From NCBI GenBank assembly GCA_029262695.1, contig JAJCYV010000022.1, forward strand, positions 113,787 through 177,786: DNA of 64,000 nt, in the 5' to 3' direction. Under the pieces are notes generated by a model, which ran no database searches, was not told the DNA's origin, and saw only the letters and a program-made list of their open reading frames with translations. How positions within the stretch are numbered: the stretch's first letter is position 1; each line of letters begins with the position of its first letter. The position numbers and the translations under genes are program-made. This document shows positions 28,477 to 36,708 of the stretch, in pieces. The DNA comes from Chloroflexota bacterium. GTDB taxonomy: Bacteria; Chloroflexota; Dehalococcoidia; SM23-28-2; RBG-16-64-32.

Positions 28477-28884
28477 ATGATGACGCCAGCCGAGCCAAGC
28501 ACGCCTAGTGTCGTGATCGCTGATCGCCGACCGCATTTTCGCGAGACCCTGAGGCGCGTGATCGCCCAACGGACGCAGGCAGCCATCGCCGGCGAGGCGG
28601 ACACGCTGCACTCGGCGCTGCGTATGGTGCGGAGCACGAGCGCCAACGTCGTGCTTCTCGACATCGATCTCGTTATGGGCCAGCCGGCAGGACGGCTACG
28701 CGCGATCGCGGACAACCTGCCCGGCCTGACAGTCATCGTGCTCCTCAGCGAGGACTCCTCAGAGTACCGCCGTGCGATCGCTGACCGCTGGGGCTACGTC
28801 TGCGTGGCGAAGGACAGGGCGGAATCTGAACTTCTTCAGATGCTGCCGCCTGTCCCCGCCCGAGACTCCGTCGCGGGCGGCTAG
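28477..28884 (+). CDS. Stand-alone receiver-domain protein (degenerate CheY/NarL-like)
   Basis: VVIADRRPHFRETLRRVIAQ; VVLLDIDL; VAKD; no output domain; divergent from the kinase. Confidence 0.7.
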   Translation: MMTPAEPSTPSVVIADRRPHFRETLRRVIAQRTQAAIAGEADTLHSALRMVRSTSANVVLLDIDLVMGQPAGRLRAIADNLPGLTVIVLLSEDSSEYRRAIADRWGYVCVAKDRAESELLQMLPPVPARDSVAGG

Positions 28885-28989
28885 TTGTAGTCCCCCGTAC
28901 GGGGGCTTGCCGTTAGACCAGTCGGTCGTCACTTCCTTCGTACCGACGTCGTGCAGGGCAGTCGGTCTAGGATGCGAAGGCCTAAGGCT

Positions 28990-31818
28990 TCACGACTTGA
29001 GGCCGATCGGCGGGCTGCCGTCTGCCGGGGCGATGTCCACGCGAGTGGCGCGCATGGCCGGGCAGGGTTGCCATTCCGTGGGCCAGTACTTGAGGTGACC
29101 GTAGCCGCCGGCGAGGTGTAGCCACTTGATCATGCCCGGCTCCAGGTTGGATTCGTCCCACCAGCTCTTGAACTGGTACGGCTCCCAGCCGTTGTAGATG
29201 ATGACCTGACCCGGGCGGACAGACGGTGACACCTTCGCCTCGATCACCATGCGGCCCATATCGTTGAAGACGTTGATCATCTGTCCGTCGTCGATGCCGC
29301 GGCCGGCCGCGTCGTCCGGGTTGATCTGGGCGTGTGGTGTGCCGCGATGGGTCTCCTGCATGACGCGGTTGACGATGTTGTTGGAGTGGATGCTCCAGCG
29401 GTTGTGGCCGCTGGTGATCATGAGCGGGTAGTCTCCCCCGGCGGCCGGTGGGTCCTTGTGGCAGGGCATCTCTTCGCCGGCCTCGATGAACCAGGGGTGA
29501 TCGATATAGAACTGGGCGCGGCGGACGAGGGTGGGATATGGAAGCTTCTTCTCAACATGGTGACGGAAGGGAGTGAACGTCTCATCCGGCCTGATCTCTG
29601 AGGCCTGACCCAGGGCGCGCGGGGAACGGCCGAGGCCTGTGAAGCGGATGAACCCCTTCTCGCGGAGGGTGTCCAGAGATGACCCCTCAGGGAGGGCGCC
29701 GACGGTGGCGGTGTCGCGCACCATCTCGTCCGTCAGCCGCTCCTCTTCATGGAATGCGCCGTTGGCCGTGAACGCGTTGTAGAGGCCGTCGAACTTGCGG
29801 ACGGCCCCCCTGATGTCCTTGAACTCCGTCAGTCCGCGTGCCTTTGCGCGCTCCTCTACTTTAGCGACGAGGTCGCGGAAGATCGCCCATTCGCCGAGGG
29901 ATTCGCCGGCCGGCTCCAGGGTACGGTCGGAGTAAGTGAGGTTGAGCGTGTGAGTGCTCGGGATTCCGAAGCCGATCTTTTCGTACTGCTGGGCCGCCGG
30001 GAGGACGATATCAGCGTACATCGCCGTCGTGCTCATGCGAACGTCAATGACGGCGACCATCTTGAGCTTGGGCCAGAGGTGCTCAAGGAGCATGTTCTGG
30101 CCACCGCGGGTGCGGCGAAGAGCGTTTCCGCCCATTTCAATGAAGACCCGCGGCTCCTGAGTTGCGGTCGGATAGGTAACGCCGTCCCACCAGCCTTTGC
30201 TCATGGCCTCGTCCCAGTACTCCTGGAAGGGCCGCTTCATCGAGGGGTCGTGCCACTCCGAACGAGTCCAGATCCCGTCGAACCCGGCGTGGTTATACCA
30301 GAGGAAGATGGGCGGGACCATGGACGGGTGCGCCATAGCCGTTGCTCGCTTGGCCATCTCGATGCTGGCGATCTCGTTGGTCAGAGTGGGGTCGATGTTC
30401 TGCATGGCCCCGATCATCGTGTCCATCATGCCCATGACGTTGCGGGCCGCCTCCGGGCCGGGCGCACCCTTGCCGGGGGTGATGAAGTAACCGTCCAGAA
30501 GAGCGCCCAGCCAGGCGCGGACGCCTGTACCCTTCCGGCCCCAGTTTCCGGTGAGCCCGAGGAGAAGGAGTTCCGAGCGCTCGATGAGGTCGCCATGGTA
30601 GTACTTGGAGGCGTTGCCAAGGCAGCAGATGATCGCTGTCCGCTTGCTGGCGACCTTGCGAGCAAGATCACGCATCGTTGACGGGGCAACGCCGCACATC
30701 TTCTCGGCCTGCTCCGGGGTGTAGCTTTCGTTCAGCCGCCGCCGGATGAGTTCGAAGACTGTGGTGACTTCAACGGTGCTGCCGTCCTTGAGGGCTGCCT
30801 GGAAAGTGCCCTCCATCGCCGGATCAGCATCACCAAGACTGAGATCGCCGCGCGGGGCCTGCGCTATCGAGCCGGAGTTCTGGTCGTACCAGTAGAACTG
30901 TTCATCGCTCCCGCCCTCTTCCATATCGTTCGCGCGGAGATAGGTGCCGGTATCCAGGCGGACCAGGAGGGGCAAGTCGGTCTGGTCTTTGACGAACGCC
31001 TCGTCGTAGAGACGTTCCTCCATGACGACCTGGGCCATGCCGAGGGCAAAGGCGGCGTCCGAACCGGGAGAGACCGGGACGTAGTAGTCGGCGTGCATGG
31101 CGGACGGGCTGACGTCGGGGGCGACGGTCACGACCTCGGCGCCGTTGTAGCGTGCTTCGTTGATGTAGTGCTGATGCGGGATGCGTGTGTATGCGGGGTT
31201 GGAGAACCAGATGAAGATGAGCTCCGCGTGGAACCAGTCGTCGGTGGAGCTGACCGGATCAAACACGCCATAAGTGAGGTAGTGGCCGGGGGCGAAGTCG
31301 TTCATCTCGGCGTTCAGGTCCATGGTGAGAGCGCCAAGCAGACCGGAGAAGCGGCTGCGGCCGACGATGCCTCCCGTGGGGGTGTTGCACCCGCTCAGGT
31401 GGATGATGGACTCCGGCCCTTGTTCTTCGATGGCGTCGACGACGGAGTCGGCGACTTCCGTAAGAGCTTCGTCCCACGAGATCTGCTTCCATTTGCCGCT
31501 GCCCCGTTCGCCGTCGCGCTTCATCGGGTGGAGGAGGCGCTCCTGTGAGTAGTGCATGGACGCCCAGGCGACACCCTTCTGGCAGCCCATGGGGTTCATG
31601 TCCGGAACCCCCGTCTCAATCGCCGGCATGGTGCCGCATTGCTCCTCGCGGAGGGCGATGCCGTCCTTGACGTATACGCGCATCGGGCAGTTGCCGGGGT
31701 AGCAGTCGATACAGTGACTCGCCCAGCCGATACGGTCCCAGCTCCAGCGGTCGCGGTACTTGCTGCCCCACTCCCGGGTGTCCTCTTTACCAGTTGCCTG
31801 GGTACTGTCAACAGACAT
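28990..31818 (-). CDS. Molybdopterin oxidoreductase, DMSOR type II alpha-like (paralog alpha-1; no Tat signal)
   Basis: HCIDCYPGNC; MNPMGCQKGVAWA; NDFAPGHYLTYG; C-terminal MIKWLHLAGGYGHLKYWPTEWQP; ATG at 31818 preferred over the track start. Confidence 0.9.
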   Translation of the reverse strand: MSVDSTQATGKEDTREWGSKYRDRWSWDRIGWASHCIDCYPGNCPMRVYVKDGIALREEQCGTMPAIETGVPDMNPMGCQKGVAWASMHYSQERLLHPMKRDGERGSGKWKQISWDEALTEVADSVVDAIEEQGPESIIHLSGCNTPTGGIVGRSRFSGLLGALTMDLNAEMNDFAPGHYLTYGVFDPVSSTDDWFHAELIFIWFSNPAYTRIPHQHYINEARYNGAEVVTVAPDVSPSAMHADYYVPVSPGSDAAFALGMAQVVMEERLYDEAFVKDQTDLPLLVRLDTGTYLRANDMEEGGSDEQFYWYDQNSGSIAQAPRGDLSLGDADPAMEGTFQAALKDGSTVEVTTVFELIRRRLNESYTPEQAEKMCGVAPSTMRDLARKVASKRTAIICCLGNASKYYHGDLIERSELLLLGLTGNWGRKGTGVRAWLGALLDGYFITPGKGAPGPEAARNVMGMMDTMIGAMQNIDPTLTNEIASIEMAKRATAMAHPSMVPPIFLWYNHAGFDGIWTRSEWHDPSMKRPFQEYWDEAMSKGWWDGVTYPTATQEPRVFIEMGGNALRRTRGGQNMLLEHLWPKLKMVAVIDVRMSTTAMYADIVLPAAQQYEKIGFGIPSTHTLNLTYSDRTLEPAGESLGEWAIFRDLVAKVEERAKARGLTEFKDIRGAVRKFDGLYNAFTANGAFHEEERLTDEMVRDTATVGALPEGSSLDTLREKGFIRFTGLGRSPRALGQASEIRPDETFTPFRHHVEKKLPYPTLVRRAQFYIDHPWFIEAGEEMPCHKDPPAAGGDYPLMITSGHNRWSIHSNNIVNRVMQETHRGTPHAQINPDDAAGRGIDDGQMINVFNDMGRMVIEAKVSPSVRPGQVIIYNGWEPYQFKSWWDESNLEPGMIKWLHLAGGYGHLKYWPTEWQPCPAMRATRVDIAPADGSPPIGLKS

Positions 31819-31899
31819 GATTACGCCCTCCGCTCTGTCGGCTGAGAGGATCATGCGACGACCGGGGGAAGAAGGTCTGTCATGCAGGCGGTGGAGCCC

Positions 31900-31950
31900 G
31901 GTGGGGTTTCGCCCTACCGCTTTTTGCTGGTGGCTGCCCGATTGGGTTCG
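31900..31950 (+). promoter_or_regulatory. Variant of recurrent leader motif, copy D (upstream of gamma-1)
   Basis: CGGTGGGG-TTTCG-CCCTACCG dyad followed 32 nt later by GCCCGATTGGG. Confidence 0.3.
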
Positions 31951-31977
31951 GTGCGTCGGCGGTCGCAGGATGTGGAC

Positions 31978-32625
31978 ATGATCAAGGCACAGCGCGTGGA
32001 AGCTGCTGATTCGGCGCTGATCGATCCCGCTGGGAGCGAATGGCGGAGCGCGCCGTCGACCCGCCTGTCGCTGGAACCAACACCGCTGATCTCTCAGCCC
32101 TCTGCCTACGTGCAGGCGAAATGGGAGACTATCGACTACGGCGCCATCGGCAACGTGTCGGTGCAGGCGCTCCACAACGACGGCGGCATCTTCTTCCGGC
32201 TTCAGTGGAACGACGCGACCGAGAACGACGACATTCGCGACACTGACCAGTTCACCGACGCCGCAGCAGTCCTCTTCCCGGTCAAAGAGGATGCCCCTCT
32301 CACCAGCATGGGTTCACCCGATGAGCCGGTGAACGCCTGGTACTGGCGTCCGGACATGGAGACGCCTTTCAGTGTGACCTCCGAAGGGACGAGCACAACG
32401 ATCCGCACGATCGACCCAAACCTGCGGGGAAACGGCGCCCACACGGGCGGCGCCTGGGCGGTCGTCATCGGCCGCGCGCTTCAGTCCGCGGGCGACGGAT
32501 ACGTGCAGCTGACCGCGGGCGAGGAGGGAAAGGTCGCCTTCGCCGTGTGGCAGGGCGGCAATGACGAACGGGCCGGCCTGAAGGCGGTGACGCTGGAGTG
32601 GCAGCCCCTGGAGCTGGAGGCGTAG
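31978..32625 (+). CDS. DMSOR type II gamma-like heme b-binding subunit (gamma-1)
   Basis: EbdC/DdhC-like: LTSMGSPDEPVNAWYWRPDM; VAFAVWQGGNDERAGLKAVTLEWQPLEL; divergent from alpha-1, upstream of beta-1. Confidence 0.8.
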   Translation: MIKAQRVEAADSALIDPAGSEWRSAPSTRLSLEPTPLISQPSAYVQAKWETIDYGAIGNVSVQALHNDGGIFFRLQWNDATENDDIRDTDQFTDAAAVLFPVKEDAPLTSMGSPDEPVNAWYWRPDMETPFSVTSEGTSTTIRTIDPNLRGNGAHTGGAWAVVIGRALQSAGDGYVQLTAGEEGKVAFAVWQGGNDERAGLKAVTLEWQPLELEA

Positions 32626-32627
32626 CA

Positions 32628-33659
32628 ATGCCACCCGCCGTCAAGCGACAGCTGGCCGCCGTGTTCGACATGAACAAATGCCTCGGCTGCCAGACCTGCA
32701 CGATCGCCTGCAAGACACTGTGGACCGACGAAGAGGGCATGGAGTACATGTGGTGGAACATCGTCTCGACGATGCCGGGCAAGGGCTCGCCGCGCGACTG
32801 GCAAACGCTGGGCGGCGGCTTTCCCAACGACGGCGACCCCGACCCCAGCCGCATCCCGACCGTGAACGAGTTCGGCCAGGCGTGGGAGTTCAACTACGAA
32901 GAAGTGTTCTACGGCGGCGAGGGCACGAACAAGTACCTCCAGCCGAAGCAGGACGACGGCGACTGGGGAGCCCTGTGGGACGAGGACGAGGCCACGGGAG
33001 AGTACCCCAACGCCTACTTCTTCTACCTGCAGATGATCTGCATGCACTGCACGGACCCCGCCTGCCTCGCGGCCTGCCCACGACAGGCGATCTACAAGCG
33101 CGTCGACGACGGGATCGTCCTGATCGACCAGGAGCGGTGCAACGGCTACCGCTTCTGCATGGAGGCCTGCCCTTACAAGCGCATCTACTTCAACCACAAC
33201 GCGAAGGCATCTCAGAAGTGCATCCTCTGCTACCCCAGGATCGAACAGGGCGTCGCCCCGGCCTGCTTCCGCCAGTGCCCCGGCCGCGTCCGCTTCCTCG
33301 GCTTCCTGGACGACGAGGACGGCGCCGTTCACAAGCTGGTTGAGCGCTGGAAGGTCGCGCTCCCGCTGCATCCCGAATACGGTACGCAGCCGAACATCTA
33401 CTACGTGCCGCCTCTTTCGCCCCCGATGTTCGACGACGACGGCGAAGTCATCGAAGGCTCCGAGCGCGTTCCGAGAAGCTACCTCGAATCCCTGTTCGGG
33501 CCCGACGTCAACCGCGTGCTGGACACGCTGACGGCGGAGATGGAGACGGTCCGCGGCGGAGGCGAATCGGAGATGCTGGACACACTGATCGCTCATCAGT
33601 GGAAGAGCATGTTCGGCGGCTTCACCAAGGACCCCTCAACACTGAAGAGGCCCCAATGA
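32628..33659 (+). CDS. Four-cluster FeS beta subunit, NarH/DMSOR type II-like (beta-1)
   Basis: DMNKCLGCQTCTIACK, CMHCTDPACLAACP, CNGYRFCMEACPYKRIYF, CILCYPRIEQGVAPACFRQCPG. Confidence 0.92.
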   Translation: MPPAVKRQLAAVFDMNKCLGCQTCTIACKTLWTDEEGMEYMWWNIVSTMPGKGSPRDWQTLGGGFPNDGDPDPSRIPTVNEFGQAWEFNYEEVFYGGEGTNKYLQPKQDDGDWGALWDEDEATGEYPNAYFFYLQMICMHCTDPACLAACPRQAIYKRVDDGIVLIDQERCNGYRFCMEACPYKRIYFNHNAKASQKCILCYPRIEQGVAPACFRQCPGRVRFLGFLDDEDGAVHKLVERWKVALPLHPEYGTQPNIYYVPPLSPPMFDDDGEVIEGSERVPRSYLESLFGPDVNRVLDTLTAEMETVRGGGESEMLDTLIAHQWKSMFGGFTKDPSTLKRPQ

Positions 33660-34288
33660 CGATCGCGTCGCTGGCTGTGGAAGACGGGCCCCAGCTGCAG
33701 GCCGGTGCGCGCAGCGCGTGCTACCACTGGTTCGCGAGGGCGTTCTCGTTCCCAGACCAGGAGCTGCGCGCCGCCATCGCCTCCGGCGAGGCGGAAGCGG
33801 CGTGGAGCGGCGCAGCGCAGAACCTGCCCTTTGAGCTGCCCGAGGCCCCTGGAGCCGGCGCCGACGCAGACGGCCTCGAAGAAGGCTACGTCAGCGTATT
33901 CGAGGTCGGGCCCGGAAAGCCATTCTGCCCGCTCTACGAAGGTTCGCACCGCAGCGGCCGGATGAAGCTAATGGAAGACGTCGTTCGCTTCTACGAGCAC
34001 TTCGGCCTGCGCGCGGCGCCGGAGGACCAGCCGGACCACATCTGCGCCGAGCTTGACTTCATGCACTACCTGTCGTTCAAGGAGGCAGCGGCGCTGGCGC
34101 ACGGCGATTCCGCCGCCGACCTGAAGCGGGCCCAGCGCGATTTTCTGGACCGCCACCTGTGCCAGTGGCTACCGAGGTTTCTTACACGCCTGGAGGCCAG
34201 CGATCGCGCGCCGGACTTCTATCGCCGCCTGAGCGTCCGCGTCGTCGAGTTTTGCCGGCGCGATCTCGCCTGGCTGAAGGAGATGTAG
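33656..34288 (+). CDS. TorD/NarJ-like molybdoenzyme chaperone (delta-1)
   Basis: YVSVFEVGPGKPFCPLYEGSHR; EDQPDHICAELDFMHYLSFKEAAA; overlaps beta-1 stop. Confidence 0.85.
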   Translation: MTIASLAVEDGPQLQAGARSACYHWFARAFSFPDQELRAAIASGEAEAAWSGAAQNLPFELPEAPGAGADADGLEEGYVSVFEVGPGKPFCPLYEGSHRSGRMKLMEDVVRFYEHFGLRAAPEDQPDHICAELDFMHYLSFKEAAALAHGDSAADLKRAQRDFLDRHLCQWLPRFLTRLEASDRAPDFYRRLSVRVVEFCRRDLAWLKEM

Positions 34289-34334
34289 GGAAAAGCCGCA
34301 CCACGGCGTGCGGGACAAGCCGGACTGACCACCC
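34285..34334 (+). promoter_or_regulatory. Recurrent leader motif, copy E (between delta-1 and gamma-2)
   Basis: GTAGGGAAAAGCCGCACCACGGCGTGCGGGACAAGCCGGACTGACCACCC. Confidence 0.5.
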
Positions 34335-34373
34335 ATGACCACTCATCGATAACCGAATGCGCAGGTGATATCC

Positions 34374-34988
34374 ATGGAAGCGATCAAATTACAGCTCGCG
34401 AACAGGACTCTGCTGAAGCACTCCTCTCCGCAGTGGAAGCGCGCGCCGCTGCAGGACGTGGCCCTGCAGGCCACCGACACGGAGACGCAACCGTCGCCGT
34501 ACGTCCGGGCCGTCTGGGCCGGGAAACGCGTTGGCGCCGTGCCCACCATCTCCGTGCAGGCCGCCTACAACCGCCAGAACCTCTTCTTCCGGCTGGAGTG
34601 GCCGGACCCGACCCACGACGCCGACTATGGCGACGGCCTCGTCTTCCCTGACGCCGCCGCCGTCCTCTTCCCCGGCGACGGCGATCCGCCGCTGGCCCGG
34701 ATGGGATCACCAAAAGCCGGAATCGACGCCTGGTACTGGCGGGCCAACCGGGACGAGGGCGAAAGCCTCGCCTTTCACGGCTTCGCCACGGAGGAGCCGC
34801 AAGCGGCTCAGTTCGTCGTCACATCGGCGGACTGGGAGGACGGCCGCTGGCGCGTCGTCATCGGCGGCCCCGTCGACGTGGCCACGGACCACAAGCGAGT
34901 GGCGTTCGCCGTCTGGGAGGGGAGCAACCAGGAGCGAGCAGGGCTGCACTCGTATTCGCCGCAATGGCAGGAATTGAGCATCGGATGA
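34374..34988 (+). CDS. DMSOR type II gamma-like heme b-binding subunit (gamma-2)
   Basis: LARMGSPKAGIDAWYWRANRD; VAFAVWEGSNQERAGLHSYSPQWQEL; homologous to gamma-1. Confidence 0.8.
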   Translation: MEAIKLQLANRTLLKHSSPQWKRAPLQDVALQATDTETQPSPYVRAVWAGKRVGAVPTISVQAAYNRQNLFFRLEWPDPTHDADYGDGLVFPDAAAVLFPGDGDPPLARMGSPKAGIDAWYWRANRDEGESLAFHGFATEEPQAAQFVVTSADWEDGRWRVVIGGPVDVATDHKRVAFAVWEGSNQERAGLHSYSPQWQELSIG

Positions 34989-36058
34989 ACGCCAAAGGAA
35001 ACGCCGCAACACAGAAGCAGGCAGCCATGGTCTTTGACCTCAACAAGTGCATGGGCTGCCAGACTTGCTCCGTCGCCTGCAAGACGCTGTGGACACGGGC
35101 GGAAGGCCAGGAGTACCAGTGGTGGTGTACCGTCAACACGCTCCCGGGGCGGGGACACCCCCGCGACTGGGAATCGATGGGCGGCGGCTATGCGGATGAC
35201 GTGCCACAGGCCGGCCGGCGGCCGGCCCGGCAAGAGTGGGGCGGCGGCTGGGACTTCAACTACGACGAAGTCCTTCACAGCGGCAAGGGCCAGAGTGTGC
35301 ACCTGCAGGTGGTGGGCGAGCAGCCCGAGTGGGGGCCGAACTGGGACGAAGACCAGGGCGCGGGCGAATACCCGAACTCCTACTTCTTCTACCTGCCGCG
35401 CCTCTGCAACCACTGCACAAAGCCCGCCTGCGTTGAGGCCTGCCCGCGCGGCGCCATGTCCAAGCGTGAGGAAGACGGCATCGTCCTGCGTGACGAAAGC
35501 CGCTGCCGCGGCTATCAGTTCTGTCTTGAGGCCTGCCCCTACAAGAAGATCTACTTCAACTTCGCCCGCGAAGTCAGCGAGCATTGCATCCTCTGCTACC
35601 CCCGCCTGGAGCAGAACGTGGCGCCGTCCTGCGTGCGCGGGTGCCCCGGGCGCGCCGTCTGGTTCGGACTCCTCGACGACGAGACCAGCCCCGTTCACAA
35701 GCTCGTCAAGAAGTGGGAGGTAGCGCTGCCGCTGCACCCGGAATACGGGACTGAGCCCAACGTCTTCTACATCCCCCCGATCCTGCCGGCGCGGCTCAAT
35801 GAGGCCAACGATTTCGAAGAAGGCCAGCCCCGCGTCCCGACCGAGTACCTCGAATCCCTCTTCGGACCTCGCGTCCGGCCCGCGCTCGAAACGCTGAGCC
35901 GGGAGATGGAGAGCACGCGCTCGGGCGGCAAATCCGAGCTGATGGACACCCTGATCGCCTACTGGTGGAAGGATATGTTCAAGCCCTTCGACCAGGACCC
36001 CGGAGAGATCGAGTGGTCAAGGACGCCCGGGGGCCAGCCCGGACAGGGCGCAGGATAG
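34985..36058 (+). CDS. Four-cluster FeS beta subunit, NarH/DMSOR type II-like (beta-2)
   Basis: DLNKCMGCQTCSVACK, CNHCTKPACVEACP, CRGYQFCLEACPYKKIYF, CILCYPRLEQNVAPSCVRGCPG. Confidence 0.92.
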   Translation: MNAKGNAATQKQAAMVFDLNKCMGCQTCSVACKTLWTRAEGQEYQWWCTVNTLPGRGHPRDWESMGGGYADDVPQAGRRPARQEWGGGWDFNYDEVLHSGKGQSVHLQVVGEQPEWGPNWDEDQGAGEYPNSYFFYLPRLCNHCTKPACVEACPRGAMSKREEDGIVLRDESRCRGYQFCLEACPYKKIYFNFAREVSEHCILCYPRLEQNVAPSCVRGCPGRAVWFGLLDDETSPVHKLVKKWEVALPLHPEYGTEPNVFYIPPILPARLNEANDFEEGQPRVPTEYLESLFGPRVRPALETLSREMESTRSGGKSELMDTLIAYWWKDMFKPFDQDPGEIEWSRTPGGQPGQGAG

Positions 36059-36060
36059 CG

Positions 36061-36708
36061 ATGACCTCGACCAGTCCTCGAACGACCGCAGCCTCTCGGC
36101 CACCCGCCGAGGGCCCGGCGCGCGCAGCCCTTTACACCCGGCTGTCGAGCGCCCTGGCGTTCCCGGACTCGACGCTCCGCGAACGGGTTGCAGCCGCTGA
36201 ATGGCCGGAAGAGATCGCCGCCGAGCTGGCAGGACTCCCCTACCGGCTGCGGACGCATGACCTCGCCTGGCCGGCCCCGGACAGCTACGACGAGATGCAG
36301 ACCGAGTACATCCGGATCTTTCAGATTGGCGGCCGCCGCGGGCCGCCCTGCCCGCTGCACGAAGGGCACTACACCCGGGACCGTGGCTACACCCTGCAGC
36401 ACGCAATCCGCTTCTACAACTATTTCAAGTTCCATCTCGCCGAAGGCGTCATGCCAGACCATGCAACGGTCGAGCTGGAGTTTATGAGCCACCTGGCGGG
36501 CGGCAGCGTCAGCGACCAGCCGAGCCTGTTGCGAGCGCAACGCGACTTCCTGAAGAGCCACCTGTCGTGGCTATCCACGCTCGCCGAGCGCGTCGCCCGC
36601 TCCGATCCGCCGCGATTCTACGGCTCTCTGGTCAGGCTGACAGCCCGACTCGTCGCGGCCGACCAGCCCTTCATCCAGCACACACTTGGGGGATATCGCG
36701 ATGCCTGA
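36061..36708 (+). CDS. TorD/NarJ-like molybdoenzyme chaperone (delta-2)
   Basis: YIRIFQIGGRRGPPCPLHEGHY; MPDHATVELEFMSHLAGG. Confidence 0.85.
   Translation: MTSTSPRTTAASRPPAEGPARAALYTRLSSALAFPDSTLRERVAAAEWPEEIAAELAGLPYRLRTHDLAWPAPDSYDEMQTEYIRIFQIGGRRGPPCPLHEGHYTRDRGYTLQHAIRFYNYFKFHLAEGVMPDHATVELEFMSHLAGGSVSDQPSLLRAQRDFLKSHLSWLSTLAERVARSDPPRFYGSLVRLTARLVAADQPFIQHTLGGYRDA

Noticed and set aside
31819-32175. 5' extension of alpha-1 to 32175 in the ORF track
   Set aside because: Extension overlaps the divergent gamma-1 gene and has no conserved sequence; start at 31818 matches the paralogs.
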